Shown here: positions 1 through 9,634 of the stretch, in pieces
Layout of the letters: each line of letters begins with the position of its first letter
How positions within the stretch are numbered: the stretch's first letter is position 1
Origin: JAMXLO01 sp963794185
GTDB lineage: Bacteria > Pseudomonadota > Alphaproteobacteria > Acetobacterales > Acetobacteraceae
Reading direction: 5' to 3'
NCBI GenBank assembly: GCA_963794185.1
Contig: CAWCDM010000088.1
Location: forward strand, 1-64,000
Length of the DNA: 64,000 bases
Made by a program: the position numbers and the translations under genes
Notes under the pieces: model-generated
Told to the model about the DNA's origin: nothing
The model's database searches: none
What the model saw: the letters and a program-made list of their open reading frames with translations, nothing else

Positions 1-535
1 GGGTGGTGTGGGACGATATGTTTCGCTGCGTTATACCGGATACCGGATGCCTCGCAGTAAGGTAGGTTCGGGTTGTGCCCCATACCCACGCTTCGTTTCC
101 CCGATACGGGGTGGCTGGTGAATCCTCGGTCGCTTGTGACGATCTCGAAGTCCCAAGTCACGGCGGTGACGTTGCGCTCGTGCAGCCGGAACTTCTGGAC
201 CTTGCCGTTCTCGGATATTGGCAGCGCGGTCACGAATTCCATGAAGCGTGGCGAAAGCGGGCATGCGATGATCGCCGATGTCGCACTGGCCAGCTACGCC
301 ACTTTGGCCAAACGCAACACGCGGCATGTTGCGTGTCTCGCGATCCCTCCCGTCTCTCGATACCTGTGGTGAATGGCCGTGATGGGTGGAAAGCGGCCGT
401 TGCCGATCTGTCGAGCCATAGGTCTCGCGGATGTTTGCTTCTCAGGATTTGCGAAAACCGTCTGAACTGCATTGACCACGTGCCGCACTGAGGTCAAAGC
501 TCGCATACTGCGGAAACGGGATAACAAGACGCCCA
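1..535. other. left edge without an intact gene
   Basis: No intact gene can be supported here. Open frames occur on both strands but they are mutually overlapping and show no family signature, apart from the short ligase-like remnant at 112-267. The next real gene begins at 536. Confidence 0.5.
112..267 (-). pseudogene. remnant of an AMP-forming acyl-CoA ligase C-terminus
   Basis: On the minus strand one frame reads PRFMEFVTALPISENGKVQK followed by FRLHERNVTAVTWDFE. This matches the C-terminal subdomain of CaiC-like AMP-forming CoA ligases (ENGKVQK is the region carrying the catalytic lysine). The residues expected just upstream (RMPAF) are in the neighbouring frame, so at least one frameshift separates them, and the frame upstream closes with a stop near 300. 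Nothing recognisable as the N-terminal adenylation core is present. It is probably a decayed fragment; an indel-ridden end of a real gene that continues left of the window is unlikely, because the protein would be entered from its C-terminal side. Confidence 0.5.
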
Positions 536-1323
536 ATGATCAATGGATTCGTGCTTGCAGCAGCGATATGCTGCATTATGCTTTTGACCGGGTGTAGCGC
601 CTCCGACCCTCAGCCGTCGCCTACGGTCAGGACAGGCAGCCAGTTAGGCCAAAGCAACGCAGCGGCGCCCGTCAGTCCAATCCCACAAAGCATTGCCGCA
701 GCGCCCAACAGTCCAATCGCCCTTACTCAATCGGCCGCAAACATCGCCGAAACCTTCTTTTCGAAGCCCCAATGGCAGGCAATCCGCAATCTGACGGGTG
801 GCGCCCGCGGGATCTTCATTGCGCCGAACTCGACCAACATAGGGTTCATCCTGGGCTCTCAGCAGGGCATCGGTGTCCTGCTGTCGCGCCACGGGCAGGT
901 TTGGAGCGATCCAGTCTTCATCCGCCTATCCGACTACGACATCGGGTTCCTGGCGGGCGTGTCGAAGTCCGAAGTGATGATGCTGGTCCTCACCGACAGC
1001 GCCATCACCCAATTCATCGACGGCGTCTCGAAGCTGAGCGCCGGCGGTAGCTTTGCCGTGGGGGACTGGGGTGTTGGCGGCATCGGCGCCGGCGGTATCT
1101 CGGGGGCGCTCAGGTCATGACTGTCGAGACCTCGTCAGGTCTTTTTGCGGGTAGTGGGCTTGGGTCAATGAAGATGAGCCTTGACCGAGACCTCAACATC
1201 GCCGCTTACGGAAGCGGATTCGATGTGCACAAAACTCTTGCTGCTTCCGGCGGACGGTTCCCGGCCGCTGCTGGATTGCGCCGAACTCTGTCGACCGCGG
1301 TCAAGCAATCCTGGGGTCGTTGA
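536..1323 (+). CDS. SYLF/Ysc84-type lipoprotein (frame broken)
   Basis: The N-terminus is a lipoprotein signal peptide with lipobox LLTGC, so the mature protein should be lipid-anchored in the cell envelope. A Ser/Pro/Ala-rich linker follows, then a SYLF (Ysc84) lipid-binding domain: KPQWQAIRNLTGGARGIFI, LGSQQGIGVLL, and the glycine-rich GDWGVGGIGAGG. The first frame ends at 1120, but the domain continues in the next frame from 1117 with TVETSSGLFAGSGLGSMKMS, the expected end of the fold. One missing base near 1113 would join them into one protein of about 262 residues. Two overlapping genes are the alternative, but the domain is cut in the middle, so a frameshift is the better reading. Ligand unknown. 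Confidence 0.7.
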
Positions 1324-1662
1324 GCCTCCGCGCGAATCCTCGCTGGCGCATTCCCCGCGGGTTCGGTTTCCGGACGTGGCCTGATCATCAGTGCCTCATG
1401 GCTCGGACACATCGCAGATCGACTTTTGGTTGCGCATCGCATATAAGAATGCGGTTGAGCCCAAAGCCGAAATGCATTGTCGCGTTGTAGATCGTACAGT
1501 GACGTATGGTCCGGCTCGACGGAAGTACGCGGTCACCTGCCAGATATGCCGGAGACACGGCCAGTACGCCGAGTTTCGGATCTCGCAGGCTCGGCATCGG
1601 CCGGCGGCGCACAGCAGGTCCTGACGAAGCACCGACCTCAGCATCTTGCGGTTAGCCCGCAA
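1324..1662. other. gene-free stretch
   Basis: No supported gene. A frame at 1391-1624 contains TCQICRRHGQYAEFR, which faintly recalls small zinc-ribbon proteins, but it has no recognisable start signal, ribosome binding site or full domain, so it is not called. Confidence 0.4.
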
Positions 1663-2892
1663 TCACCTCGCCCCCGCGGCCGCCGGCTGCCATGCCTGCC
1701 CCAGCATGAAGTCCCGCACGATTGGCACCGCGTCGCGCTTCGGCGACAGCAGCACCTGGAAGACCATCTTCGAGCCATGCAGGAACTCCAGCTCGACGGC
1801 AGACAGATAGAACTCCCACATCCGGCAGAATCGTTCGTCGGTTAGCGCCAGCGCCGCCGAGCGGTTCACGGCGAAGCGGGTTCGCCAGCAGCGGATGGTG
1901 TAATAATAGTGCAGGCGCAGCACCTCCATGTCGGCCACCCAGAGTCCGGTACGCTCGGTGGCGGCGAACACTTCCGACAGGGAGGGTGTGTAGGCGCCGG
2001 GAAAGATGTGTTTGCGGATGAACGGCCCCGTCGCGCTTGGCGGCGAATAGCGGCCAATGCAATGCACGTACGCGTAGCCGTCCTCTGTGAGCAGCGAGCG
2101 GATCTTGGCGAAATACGCGTCGAAATGGCCGATGCCGACATGCTCCATCATGCCGACGGACACGACACGGTCGAACCGCCCCTCCAGCGCGCGGTAGTCT
2201 AGCTCGAGGAACTCCACCAGGTCCGTCACACCCTCCCGCTCGGCCAGCATGCGCGAGACGGCGAGCTGCTCCGGGGAGACGTTGATCGCCGTTACTCGCG
2301 CGCCCGCGGACTTGGCGATATGGACCGCAAAGGAGCCCCACCCGGAGCCGATCTCGGCGACCCTCATCCCGGGGCGAAGGCCCAGCTTGGCCGTGGCGCG
2401 CGCCAGCTTGGCCTCCTGCGCCTGCTCGAGCGTGTCCGTATCTGGATCGTGGAAGAACGCGCAGGAGTAGTTGAGGCCCGCGTCGAGGAATAGGCGGTAA
2501 ACGCCGACCGGAACGTCGTAATGGCTGCGGGCATTGTCCGTTGCACGGGCGGCAGTGTTGGCCTGATGGCGCCGTCGCATCGCGCGCCAGGCCTGCCGAA
2601 GCAGCTTCTGCGAGGCGACAGCACCAAGCGCCCTGCGGTTGACGGAGAATAGCAGGAGAAGATCGTGTGCAGTCGAGCCACCTTCGAACGTTAGGGTCCC
2701 GTCCATGTAGGCCTCGGCCGCCGCCAGCTCCGGGTTCAGCGCCAAGCGTATGTGCAGGGCGCTGTCGTGGATACGAGCGACAACGGCGGGACCGGGCGCA
2801 GCGCCGAAGAGATATCTGCTGCCGTGGGCGTCGATCAGTTCCAGTGTGCCGGTCTTGATGAAGCCGCGCAGCAGGCGCGTGAGTAGGCGCAT
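1663..2892 (-). CDS. cfa: cyclopropane-fatty-acyl-phospholipid synthase
   Basis: An intact 409-residue SAM-dependent methyltransferase of the CFA synthase family. It transfers a methylene group from S-adenosylmethionine to the double bond of unsaturated fatty acyl chains in membrane phospholipids, acting at the inner face of the membrane. Visible features are the N-terminal CFA domain (about residues 1-110), the SAM-binding loop EIGSGWGSFAVHIAK near residue 200, the conserved VSVGMMEHVG segment, and the C-terminal ...YYTIRCWRTRF region typical of the family. Length is normal. It stands alone on the minus strand. Expression is often stress- or stationary-phase controlled in other bacteria, but nothing in the sequence shows this here. 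Confidence 0.92.
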   Translation of the reverse strand: MRLLTRLLRGFIKTGTLELIDAHGSRYLFGAAPGPAVVARIHDSALHIRLALNPELAAAEAYMDGTLTFEGGSTAHDLLLLFSVNRRALGAVASQKLLRQAWRAMRRRHQANTAARATDNARSHYDVPVGVYRLFLDAGLNYSCAFFHDPDTDTLEQAQEAKLARATAKLGLRPGMRVAEIGSGWGSFAVHIAKSAGARVTAINVSPEQLAVSRMLAEREGVTDLVEFLELDYRALEGRFDRVVSVGMMEHVGIGHFDAYFAKIRSLLTEDGYAYVHCIGRYSPPSATGPFIRKHIFPGAYTPSLSEVFAATERTGLWVADMEVLRLHYYYTIRCWRTRFAVNRSAALALTDERFCRMWEFYLSAVELEFLHGSKMVFQVLLSPKRDAVPIVRDFMLGQAWQPAAAGAR

Positions 2893-3089
2893 CGGCGTCG
2901 TCCTCGTGTCCGCGGAACCCGAACCTACACCGAAGCGCCCAAATCGCGAGGCGCGCTCGCGCCGCGGCGATTCCGGGTCGCGCGATGGCCATTGCCGGCG
3001 GGGTCGTGCTCACGATCTCAGTGGTGCTCGCGGGCAAGCGCCCGTCCCGGGCGACCAATGCACGTTTCGGTGCGCTCAGCTTCGATCAT

Positions 3090-3741
3090 TCAAGAGACCG
3101 CATCGACGCTTCTTGGTCGGCGGATTGCCCTCACCTTTCCGCTATTTCCGCCGCCGCAGAAAAATCGATCACCCCCATCCGATTCAAGCCCCGAGACACC
3201 AACTCCGGCGGGCATTTCAAGGCGCTTGAGCACCTCTCCCGTCTCGGGATCGATGCGCCGGACATCGCTCTTCTCATCCTGCCATGTGCCATGCCAAAGC
3301 TCGCCACCGACCCAGGTGACACCCGTGACGAAACGGTCGGATTCAATGGTTCGCAGCACGCGCCCCGGTTTCGGGATCGACCTGATGGATCTTGCGGCCA
3401 CGGTGCTGGCCGACCCAGAGCGTTCCCTCGGCCCAGGCGAGCCCCGAATCCCCGCCACCGCCGGGCGCCGGGATCGTGCCAAGCACCTTGCCGGTCTCGG
3501 GGTCGATCTTTCGGATCACCGCTTCCGCGATCTGGTACAGGTACCGTCCGTCGAATGCCGTTCCCGCATCCGCGGCAACTTCGAGCGCGCCCAGCAGCTT
3601 CCCGCTTTCCGGATCAAGGGAATTCAGCCTGTCGCCGGAGGCGAACCAGACAAGCCGCCCGTCAAAACTGACCCCATGCACGCCATCGACTCCGGGAAAG
3701 GGGCCATATTCGCGGACGATTTCGGCTTCTGTGCGTTTCAT
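3090..3741 (-). CDS. beta-propeller (glutamine cyclotransferase-like) protein, frame broken
   Basis: Repeated blades of the form IDPETGKVLGTI, VDPETG, LDPESGKLLGALEV and IDPETGEVLKRLEMP, with Trp-containing strands (GLAWAEGTLWVGQ, GVTWVGGELWHGT), indicate a small YVTN/quinoprotein-like propeller similar to glutamine cyclotransferase-like proteins. No signal peptide is visible, so it is probably cytoplasmic. The N-terminal frame (from 3741) and the C-terminal frame (to 3090) are offset by one extra base in a G run near 3365; removing it gives a continuous chain of about 216 residues. Substrate and role are unknown. Confidence 0.6.
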
Positions 3742-3848
3742 GCTTTCTTCCTAGACAACGGCTGAGGCAAGCAGAGCTGCACTTTGGTGGAGTCAACCCG
3801 AGCTTCGTCGGGATCAAATCCCGGCGCAGGATTTCGTGACGCAATCGC

Positions 3849-5030
3849 CTACCCGTCGGCAGGGCGCCGGTCGCCTGTCGACCGGCATGCGGATCTGCGG
3901 ACGCCCTTGCCAGGCCCTGCGGCTCGCAGCGCTTCGAGCGCTCGCTGCGCGGTACGCGGGCTGACGCTGAGCGCCAGCGCCAACCCCGAGCTCGACCACG
4001 CCTCGCCGTCGGCGAGCAGGGCGAGCACCTCGGCATGGTCTCCTTCGACGGGCGGCACTATCACGGCGACCGCGTTCGCCCCGTGCGGCGACAGCGCGAA
4101 GCCCCGCTTCGTCGCGTTCAGCTCCGCCAGTGGCGCGAGTATCTCGCGGAGCCGCCCGATCTCGACGCGCAGCCGCGCTCGATGCGATTCATCGGCCTGC
4201 CGCGCTCGAAACGCACGCGCGAGCAGCGTTTCCCGCGACACGTCGTCGGGCCACGCCTCTGCGAGCATGCGAACCAACGCGAACAGTACCGGGCGACCGG
4301 CGAGCGAAACTATCGTCGGTCCGGCGCGCACGATGTTGCGGCAGGCATCGACGACGAGTGCGTCGGATGCCAGGAGCGCCTCAACCTCCTCGAGCCGAAG
4401 CAGTCGCTCCCCGTCGCGCGCGATCAGTCGCGCGGCGGGCGCCTCGAGCGCGCGCGACGCGCGGTCGACCTCGGCCATCAGTGGGGGAATCCCCGCCTCG
4501 CGCGCGGCGCATGCGGCCTGATCGAGCGCGGCTCGGGCCGGCTTGGTACGAATACGCCGCATCGCTATGCCAGCGGAGACCAGGCCGTGTCCGACCCGCG
4601 ACGCCGGCGGCAGCGCATTGGCGTCGAGCCCCTCGAGCGTCAGTTCGGCCTCATCAAGCTTCCCGATCAGGAGAAGCTGCCTGGCCTCGAGATAGCCGGC
4701 ATGAGCGGCGTTCGCGCGGTCGCCATGCGCTTCGAGTATCGCCCGCGCCGCGCCGAGCGCCTGTACGGGACGGCCCAGGTCGCGCGACACGAGTGCGATC
4801 TCGGCCTCGGCGACGACGCAGCGCGCGCGGGCGACGGGCTCTCGCGGACCAAAGGCGCGGGCAGCGCTGCGCAACAGCTCCTTGGCACGCGTCAACTCGC
4901 CGAACTGGGCCATCGCGATGCCGCGCAGCGCGAGCGCGGGTGCGTCGTCACGCAACGCGACGCACTTCAGCGCCGCCAACGGATCGCCCGCCGCGAGCGC
5001 CCGCGCCGCGGCCGTGATCAGCGAGTCCAT
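3849..5030 (-). CDS. winged-helix transcriptional regulator with TPR-like body
   Basis: About 393 residues from the ATG at 5030. The first 240 residues are Ala/Leu-rich helical repeats resembling TPRs (ALKCVALRDDAPALALRGIA, AKELLRSAARAF). A winged-helix segment follows around 260-350 (RMLAEAWPDDVSRETLLARAF, SHRARLRVEIGRLREIL), then a second short HTH near the C-terminus (LALSVSPRTAQRALEALRAAG). This architecture is that of HTH regulators found beside DUF899 genes. It diverges from the small membrane protein and DUF899 gene starting at 5140, so it may control them. The last 25 residues do not look like a natural end and may follow a frameshift. Target and signal unknown. Confidence 0.6.
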   Translation of the reverse strand: MDSLITAAARALAAGDPLAALKCVALRDDAPALALRGIAMAQFGELTRAKELLRSAARAFGPREPVARARCVVAEAEIALVSRDLGRPVQALGAARAILEAHGDRANAAHAGYLEARQLLLIGKLDEAELTLEGLDANALPPASRVGHGLVSAGIAMRRIRTKPARAALDQAACAAREAGIPPLMAEVDRASRALEAPAARLIARDGERLLRLEEVEALLASDALVVDACRNIVRAGPTIVSLAGRPVLFALVRMLAEAWPDDVSRETLLARAFRARQADESHRARLRVEIGRLREILAPLAELNATKRGFALSPHGANAVAVIVPPVEGDHAEVLALLADGEAWSSSGLALALSVSPRTAQRALEALRAAGPGKGVRRSACRSTGDRRPADG

Positions 5031-5139
5031 CGAAATCCCGTCACACTTGTCACTCTCACCCCTCGCCATTCCCGACCTTAATGACTCGCTCGGGTCCTTT
5101 AACGGCCGGAAACGGCCAAAGTCGCTCGGGAGGCTGAAA

Positions 5140-5424
5140 ATGACAACGCTGACAGCGGCGAAGGAACGGAATGCAGGGGCGTGGCGGGCCCGCGACGCAG
5201 CTGGCTGGATCGGCCTCGCCGCGGCGCCGACCTTTGCCCTGATGGCGTGGATCGCGGCGACCGATACGTCTCGGATCGCGATCTGCGTTTCGGCTTCGGG
5301 CATGCCGCCGATCGATGGCATGGCCTGGATGTACCTGCTGATGAGCCTCTTCCATGTGTCGCCATGGCTGAGGCTCGTTCCTTACCTCCAACGACAGCTC
5401 ACTCACCCTACACCCCAGAACTGA
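5140..5424 (+). CDS. small two-helix membrane protein
   Basis: A 94-residue protein preceded by GGGAGG about 8 bases upstream of the ATG. Two hydrophobic segments are visible, around residues 25-45 (WIGLAAAPTFALMAWIAA) and 63-82 (GMAWMYLLMSLFHVSPWLRL), so it is likely an inner-membrane protein. It lies 12 bases upstream of the DUF899 gene and is probably co-transcribed with it. No assigned family or function is recognised. Confidence 0.7.
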   Translation: MTTLTAAKERNAGAWRARDAAGWIGLAAAPTFALMAWIAATDTSRIAICVSASGMPPIDGMAWMYLLMSLFHVSPWLRLVPYLQRQLTHPTPQN

Positions 5425-5436
5425 AGGAGACTGACC

Positions 5437-6129
5437 ATGCACCATCCTATCGTTTCGCGCGAAGAGTGGCTCGCCGCCCGCGAGGCGCTTCTCGTGAAGG
5501 AACGCGCCATGACCCACGCGCTAGACGCACTCCGCGCCGAGCGGCGGCAACTGCCCTGGGTCAAGGTCGAGAAGTCCTATGTTTTCGAAGGACCTGAGGG
5601 CAAATGCACACTCGGCGACCTGTTCCGCGGCCGCGGTCAACTCGCTGTCTATCACTTCATGTTGACGCCGGGCTCGGATCATATCTGCCCAGGCTGTTCC
5701 TTCACCGTCGACCATGTCGACGCGGCGCGGCGGCATTTCGAGCAGGCAGACCTGGCGTTCACCGCTGTCTCGCGTGTGCCACTCCAGCGGATCGAGGAGG
5801 TCAAAAAACGGATGGCCTGGACCTTCCCCTGGGTTTCTTCGCACGGCGGCGACTTCAACTTCGATTTTGGTGTGTCGTTCACGGCGGAGGACATCGCCAC
5901 GGGTCGTGCTCTCTACAATTATGGCACAGTCATCCGTAACAGCCGGGACATGTTCGGCACGAGCATCTTCGTCAAGGACGACAGCGGGGAGGTCTTTCAC
6001 AGTTATTCGACCTATCATCGCGGTACCGAACTGCTGATGGGCGCATTTAACTGGCTCGACCTTGCCCCCAAAGGCCGTAACGAAACCGGCGGAACCATGA
6101 ACTGGGTGCGGCTGCACGACGAATATTGA
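5437..6129 (+). CDS. DUF899 thioredoxin-like protein
   Basis: 230 residues of the DUF899 family, which has a thioredoxin-like fold. The start at 5437 has a strong Shine-Dalgarno (GAAGGAGA) 7-8 bases upstream. Conserved features include VSREEWLAAREALLVKERA at the N-terminus, the Cys-containing DHICPGCSFTVDHVD segment where a redox site is expected, and the C-terminal FNWLDLAPKGRNE. It follows the small membrane protein in the same operon and faces a divergent winged-helix regulator. Biochemical activity of this family is not established; a redox role is an inference from the fold. Confidence 0.85.
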   Translation: MHHPIVSREEWLAAREALLVKERAMTHALDALRAERRQLPWVKVEKSYVFEGPEGKCTLGDLFRGRGQLAVYHFMLTPGSDHICPGCSFTVDHVDAARRHFEQADLAFTAVSRVPLQRIEEVKKRMAWTFPWVSSHGGDFNFDFGVSFTAEDIATGRALYNYGTVIRNSRDMFGTSIFVKDDSGEVFHSYSTYHRGTELLMGAFNWLDLAPKGRNETGGTMNWVRLHDEY

Positions 6130-6409
6130 TGCAGCGACACGCGGTAGACGCCGAATTTGGATCGACCAACCTTCAAGGCTCCGCTCGTAAGGCGTTCATT
6201 CGAATTGAACGGCAACCGGCCGACTGACGGCGCGAACGACGGCTATCGGCTCTCCACTTCTCCGAAGCCGCCGTTCCGCTTTCGGCCAAATCTGGCCATT
6301 TGACAGTGCTCGGCGAGCGTCCACAAGGGTCGAGAGCAGTCACGTAACCCGGCCGCCGCGGAACGCGCATACCACAACGTCCCCCGCCCGCGCTTCTCCG
6401 TATCTTCCG

Positions 6410-7509
6410 CTATCGCGCCGGCACCTCGATGCCCAGGAGCCGCGCGGCGTTGCCGCCCAGGATCGCCCGGCGTGTCGCGTCATCCAGCCCCGATGCGCCT
6501 TCGATGAAGCCCACCGGATCGGTCTCGCCCATGTCCGCCGGATAGTCGGTGCCCACCAGGATATGGTCGGCGCCGAACTGCGCCACGAGGTACTCGAACT
6601 GCGAATGCGTATAGACCAGCAAATCGAAATACAGCCGCCGCAGGTAGGTCCCCGGCATCTCCTTCAGCTTCTCGCCGGTATCCGGCCGCGCCGACGCCGC
6701 GTGGTCGATGCGTCCCGCATAGGCGGGCAGATAGCCGCCGCCATGCGCCGCCACCAGCTTCAGGCCGGGACAGTCCTCCAGCACGCCGCCAAAGATCAGG
6801 TGATGCAGCGCCACCGTCGTATCGAGCGGATTGCCGATCACGTTGGCGAAGTAATGGTCCTTGAACCGCCGCGCCTCGGTGAAGCCGTCCGGATGCATGA
6901 ACACCAGCAGCCCGAGTTCGTCGATCCGTCGGAACACCTTGCGGAAGCGGTCGGCCGACAGATCCTCGCCGGCCACATGCGTCATGATCTCGATGCCGCG
7001 CATGCCGAGTGAATCTGTGCAGCCGCTCCAGTTCGGCGATGGCGAGCTCCGGTGCCTGCAGCGGGATCGTGCCGAGGCCGGTGAAGCGGTCGGGATGGCG
7101 GCCGACCATATCGGCGATCTCGTCGTTGATCGTGCGCGCGGTGGCCAGCCCCAGGTCTGGATCGGCACCGTAGTAGGTCTGCCGCGGCGCTGGCGAGATC
7201 GCCTGGATGTCGATACCCATCAGGTCCATGTCGGCGATGCGCTGCTCCGCCGACGTGCCCTGCGATCCTCGTCCGCACACCGTTCTGCCGGTTGATCTCC
7301 TGGCTGCGCGCGTTCGCCTGCGTTTCCAGAAACCAGCGCGAGACCGCCTCGTTGCCCTCGACCATCGCCGCGGCCTTGATGCTGGTCACGTGGCAATGGA
7401 TATCCACGGTGAACCATTTGCCGCGGGCATGCGCGGGTCCCGGAAAGCGTCCCGGGATTCGCGCGCCTTCCGGCAGACAGGTGAACAGCATCTGGGAGCT
7501 CCCGTTCAT
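6410..7509 (-). CDS. amidohydrolase-2 family (ACMSD-like) metal hydrolase/decarboxylase, frame broken
   Basis: The protein starts with the metal-binding HxH motif (VDIHCHVT). It continues with LVFMHPDG, the strand carrying LVAAHGGGYLPAY and a late metal Asp in ILVGTDYPADMG, the ligand set of the ACMSD/amidohydrolase-2 family. These zinc enzymes hydrolyse or decarboxylate aromatic or oxo-acid substrates. The coding sequence is spread over three frames, with breaks near 7265 and 7010; each acts as one extra base, and removal gives about 365 residues, a normal length. Neighbours (oxidoreductase, flavin monooxygenase, VOC enzyme) suggest a role in breakdown of a ring or xenobiotic compound, but the substrate cannot be named. 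Confidence 0.75.
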
Positions 7510-7675
7510 GTTGGAATTTGCAGTCCCGGCATCACCAGCACAGCGAGATTATCGCTCCATGCAGCATGGTCAATGTTCGCCGCTGGAAATTGCCGCGGCA
7601 ATCTTTGCGGGTCTGGTGCATCGCAGGTCTGCCAACACCTACGCAACCCACTGTCGGCAACATCGCAAAGGAAAA

Positions 7676-7832
7676 TTCTAAACGCAGATGTAAGCAGATT
7701 CACGCTGATGCACGCAGATGGCGACAGTCGCCGGAAGACCAAACTCATGGCGTCGGGTCCATGCCCTGTGAACCACACCGATCCAACTGCGTGTTTCGCG
7801 TGCATCTGCTTTCATCTGCGCTGAATGCTTTC
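7676..7832. repeat. imperfect palindrome built from CATCTGCG/CGCAGATG units
   Basis: The spacer 7510-8030 has no gene. It holds a set of short repeats: on the left AACGCAGATG, AAGCAGATTCACGC and CACGCAGATGGCG, on the right their complements GTGCATCTGCTTTCATCTGCGC. The two arms can pair across about 75 bases, so it could form a long hairpin or act as a bidirectional terminator between the two minus-strand genes. It is a second repeat type, unlike the CTCTCCCGC elements elsewhere in the window. Confidence 0.6.
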
Positions 7833-8030
7833 TTGCTTCGCGGCGTCACAAGGATCGCAACGCCCGCCTAGACCGCACATCATCGCAGTCTTTCCGGCCG
7901 GGCCGCGCAATCCCATGCAATCTTAAAGGGGAACAGCCTTCATCCAACGGAATCCACCGCAGTGCATACGGGATGGAGATTGCTTCCCCCGCCTTCCCCG
8001 GGGTCGCAACGACAGGAACACCGGACGTCC

Positions 8031-9149
8031 TCACGCATTCACCCGACCGCCCTGGCGCAACTGCTTCTGGCCGGTGCGAGCCGCCTGGGTGACCATGTCC
8101 AACATCCGGTGACGGGCGATGGCCGCATCGAACCCGGGATGGATGGACTTGCCATCCCGGATGGCCTCCCCGAGCTTCGCGTAAAGCTGCGCAACATTGT
8201 AGGGCGATCCGACCGGCACCGTTTCCGGAACCCAGCGATACTTCGCAGGCACCGGCATATCCGCCAGGCTCGCGGCCTTCCCGCGCGCGCCCTGCACGGT
8301 AAGTTCCTGACGCTGGGTCGAGGCCCGGTCGGTGGCGGACAGCACGAGATCGCCCTCCGAGCCATGGATCTCAAACAGGAATTCGTGTCCTCGGGTCATG
8401 CCGCCGCGGACCTGTGCGGAAACGACCGTCCCATCACCGACGATCCCGCTGACCACGAGCTGATCGGGCACGTCCTTTGTGATGAACTCGCCGGTGCCTT
8501 CCAACGGAATCTGGTCACGCTGACTCACGGCAAAGGCCGATAGCTCATGGAATTCACCCAGGCAGTAGCAAAGCGCATCGAGATTGTGGCCGCCGGTGAT
8601 GGTCATCAGGTTGGCGCCATTCGCGAAATCCGCCTGATAGGCGCGGTCAAGCGTGGCCCCCCAACCCGCTGCGTTGACGAACAGCGTTCCGGAGAGCGGC
8701 TTGCCGATGTAGCCCTCGGCGATCAGGTCCTTGACATAGTTGATCGATGGCGAGACCCGGCCCTGCAAACCGACGGCATGGCGTACCCCTTTGCGTTCCG
8801 CCGCGTCATGCATCTGCACGGCTTCCGCGGTGTTGCGGCCGAGCGGCCATTCCGAATAGACGTGCTTGCCGGCGTCAATGGCAGCCATGACCGGCGTGAG
8901 GTGGTCGGGCACCTTGACGCAGACCGTGACCAGATCGACGTCCGGATGCTGTGCGAGCTTGACCGGGTCGGCAAAGGCCAGGGGAACGCCGTAATGCTTC
9001 GCCGCGGCATTCGCCGTTTCCTGGCGGGTGGTGCAGACGGCGACCACCTCGAAGTCCGGCAACGCCTGCAATGCCGGCATATGGGCGATGGATGAAAATC
9101 CCCGGTTCGGCGTGACACCGACCATGCCGACGCGAATCTTGGTTGCCAT
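8031..9149 (-). CDS. Gfo/Idh/MocA family NAD(P)-dependent oxidoreductase
   Basis: An intact 372-residue protein with an N-terminal Rossmann fold beginning IRVGMVGVTPNRGF, followed by EVVAVCTTRQETANAAAKHYG and the VDLVTVCVKVPDHL and GKHVYSEWPLGRN motifs typical of this family; the family's catalytic EKP motif appears as EWP. The C-terminal half is the family's substrate domain. These enzymes oxidise or reduce sugars, inositols or related compounds with NAD(P). It lies on the same strand as the amidohydrolase, 520 bases away across a repeat, and is divergent from the flavin monooxygenase. Exact substrate unknown. Confidence 0.88.
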   Translation of the reverse strand: MATKIRVGMVGVTPNRGFSSIAHMPALQALPDFEVVAVCTTRQETANAAAKHYGVPLAFADPVKLAQHPDVDLVTVCVKVPDHLTPVMAAIDAGKHVYSEWPLGRNTAEAVQMHDAAERKGVRHAVGLQGRVSPSINYVKDLIAEGYIGKPLSGTLFVNAAGWGATLDRAYQADFANGANLMTITGGHNLDALCYCLGEFHELSAFAVSQRDQIPLEGTGEFITKDVPDQLVVSGIVGDGTVVSAQVRGGMTRGHEFLFEIHGSEGDLVLSATDRASTQRQELTVQGARGKAASLADMPVPAKYRWVPETVPVGSPYNVAQLYAKLGEAIRDGKSIHPGFDAAIARHRMLDMVTQAARTGQKQLRQGGRVNA

Positions 9150-9634
9150 AGCCTGGACCCTCCCGTTTCACGGCGCGAACGTTGGGATATTCGACCCCGG
9201 TCTGGCAAGATCGGCGTCCGACCTATACAGGCGGCGCACAGCCGAAATCGTCGATGGTGCTCCGTCATCCCCGCCGGCGGCACAGGGTGGGGATGCGATC
9301 TTTCGCCCCAGGGCAACCACGCAAGGGGTTGGAATGCCTTGACTGTGGCAAGGGTGCAGAATCAACACGGAGGCCGAGTGGAGGGCCACTGTGGGCCACG
9401 GGAGTCGGAGCGGCTCCGCTTGCCGGGGCACAGAACATAGCGCCGGAATCCTTCGGTCAAGCGGCGTTGAAATTCAGGATCAGTCCGATACGAATGTTAC
9501 TCAGGCGCGGACAGGCATGCCGTTGCGCTGCATGTTGTCGGCCACGTCAGTTAGCGGGCTTTTCTCGCAACAATTGTCGGCGCAGCATGCATTTGGTACA
9601 CACTGCGTCGCCACCAACAGGAGGCCAAAGCACC
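9150..9634. other. divergent intergenic region
   Basis: About 485 bases between two divergent genes and therefore the likely site of both promoters and any operator. No convincing promoter, operator or RNA structure was identified by eye. Confidence 0.4.

Noticed and set aside
1391..1624. Possible small zinc-ribbon protein
   Set aside because: Only one CxxC-like pair (TCQIC), no ribosome site and no family match.
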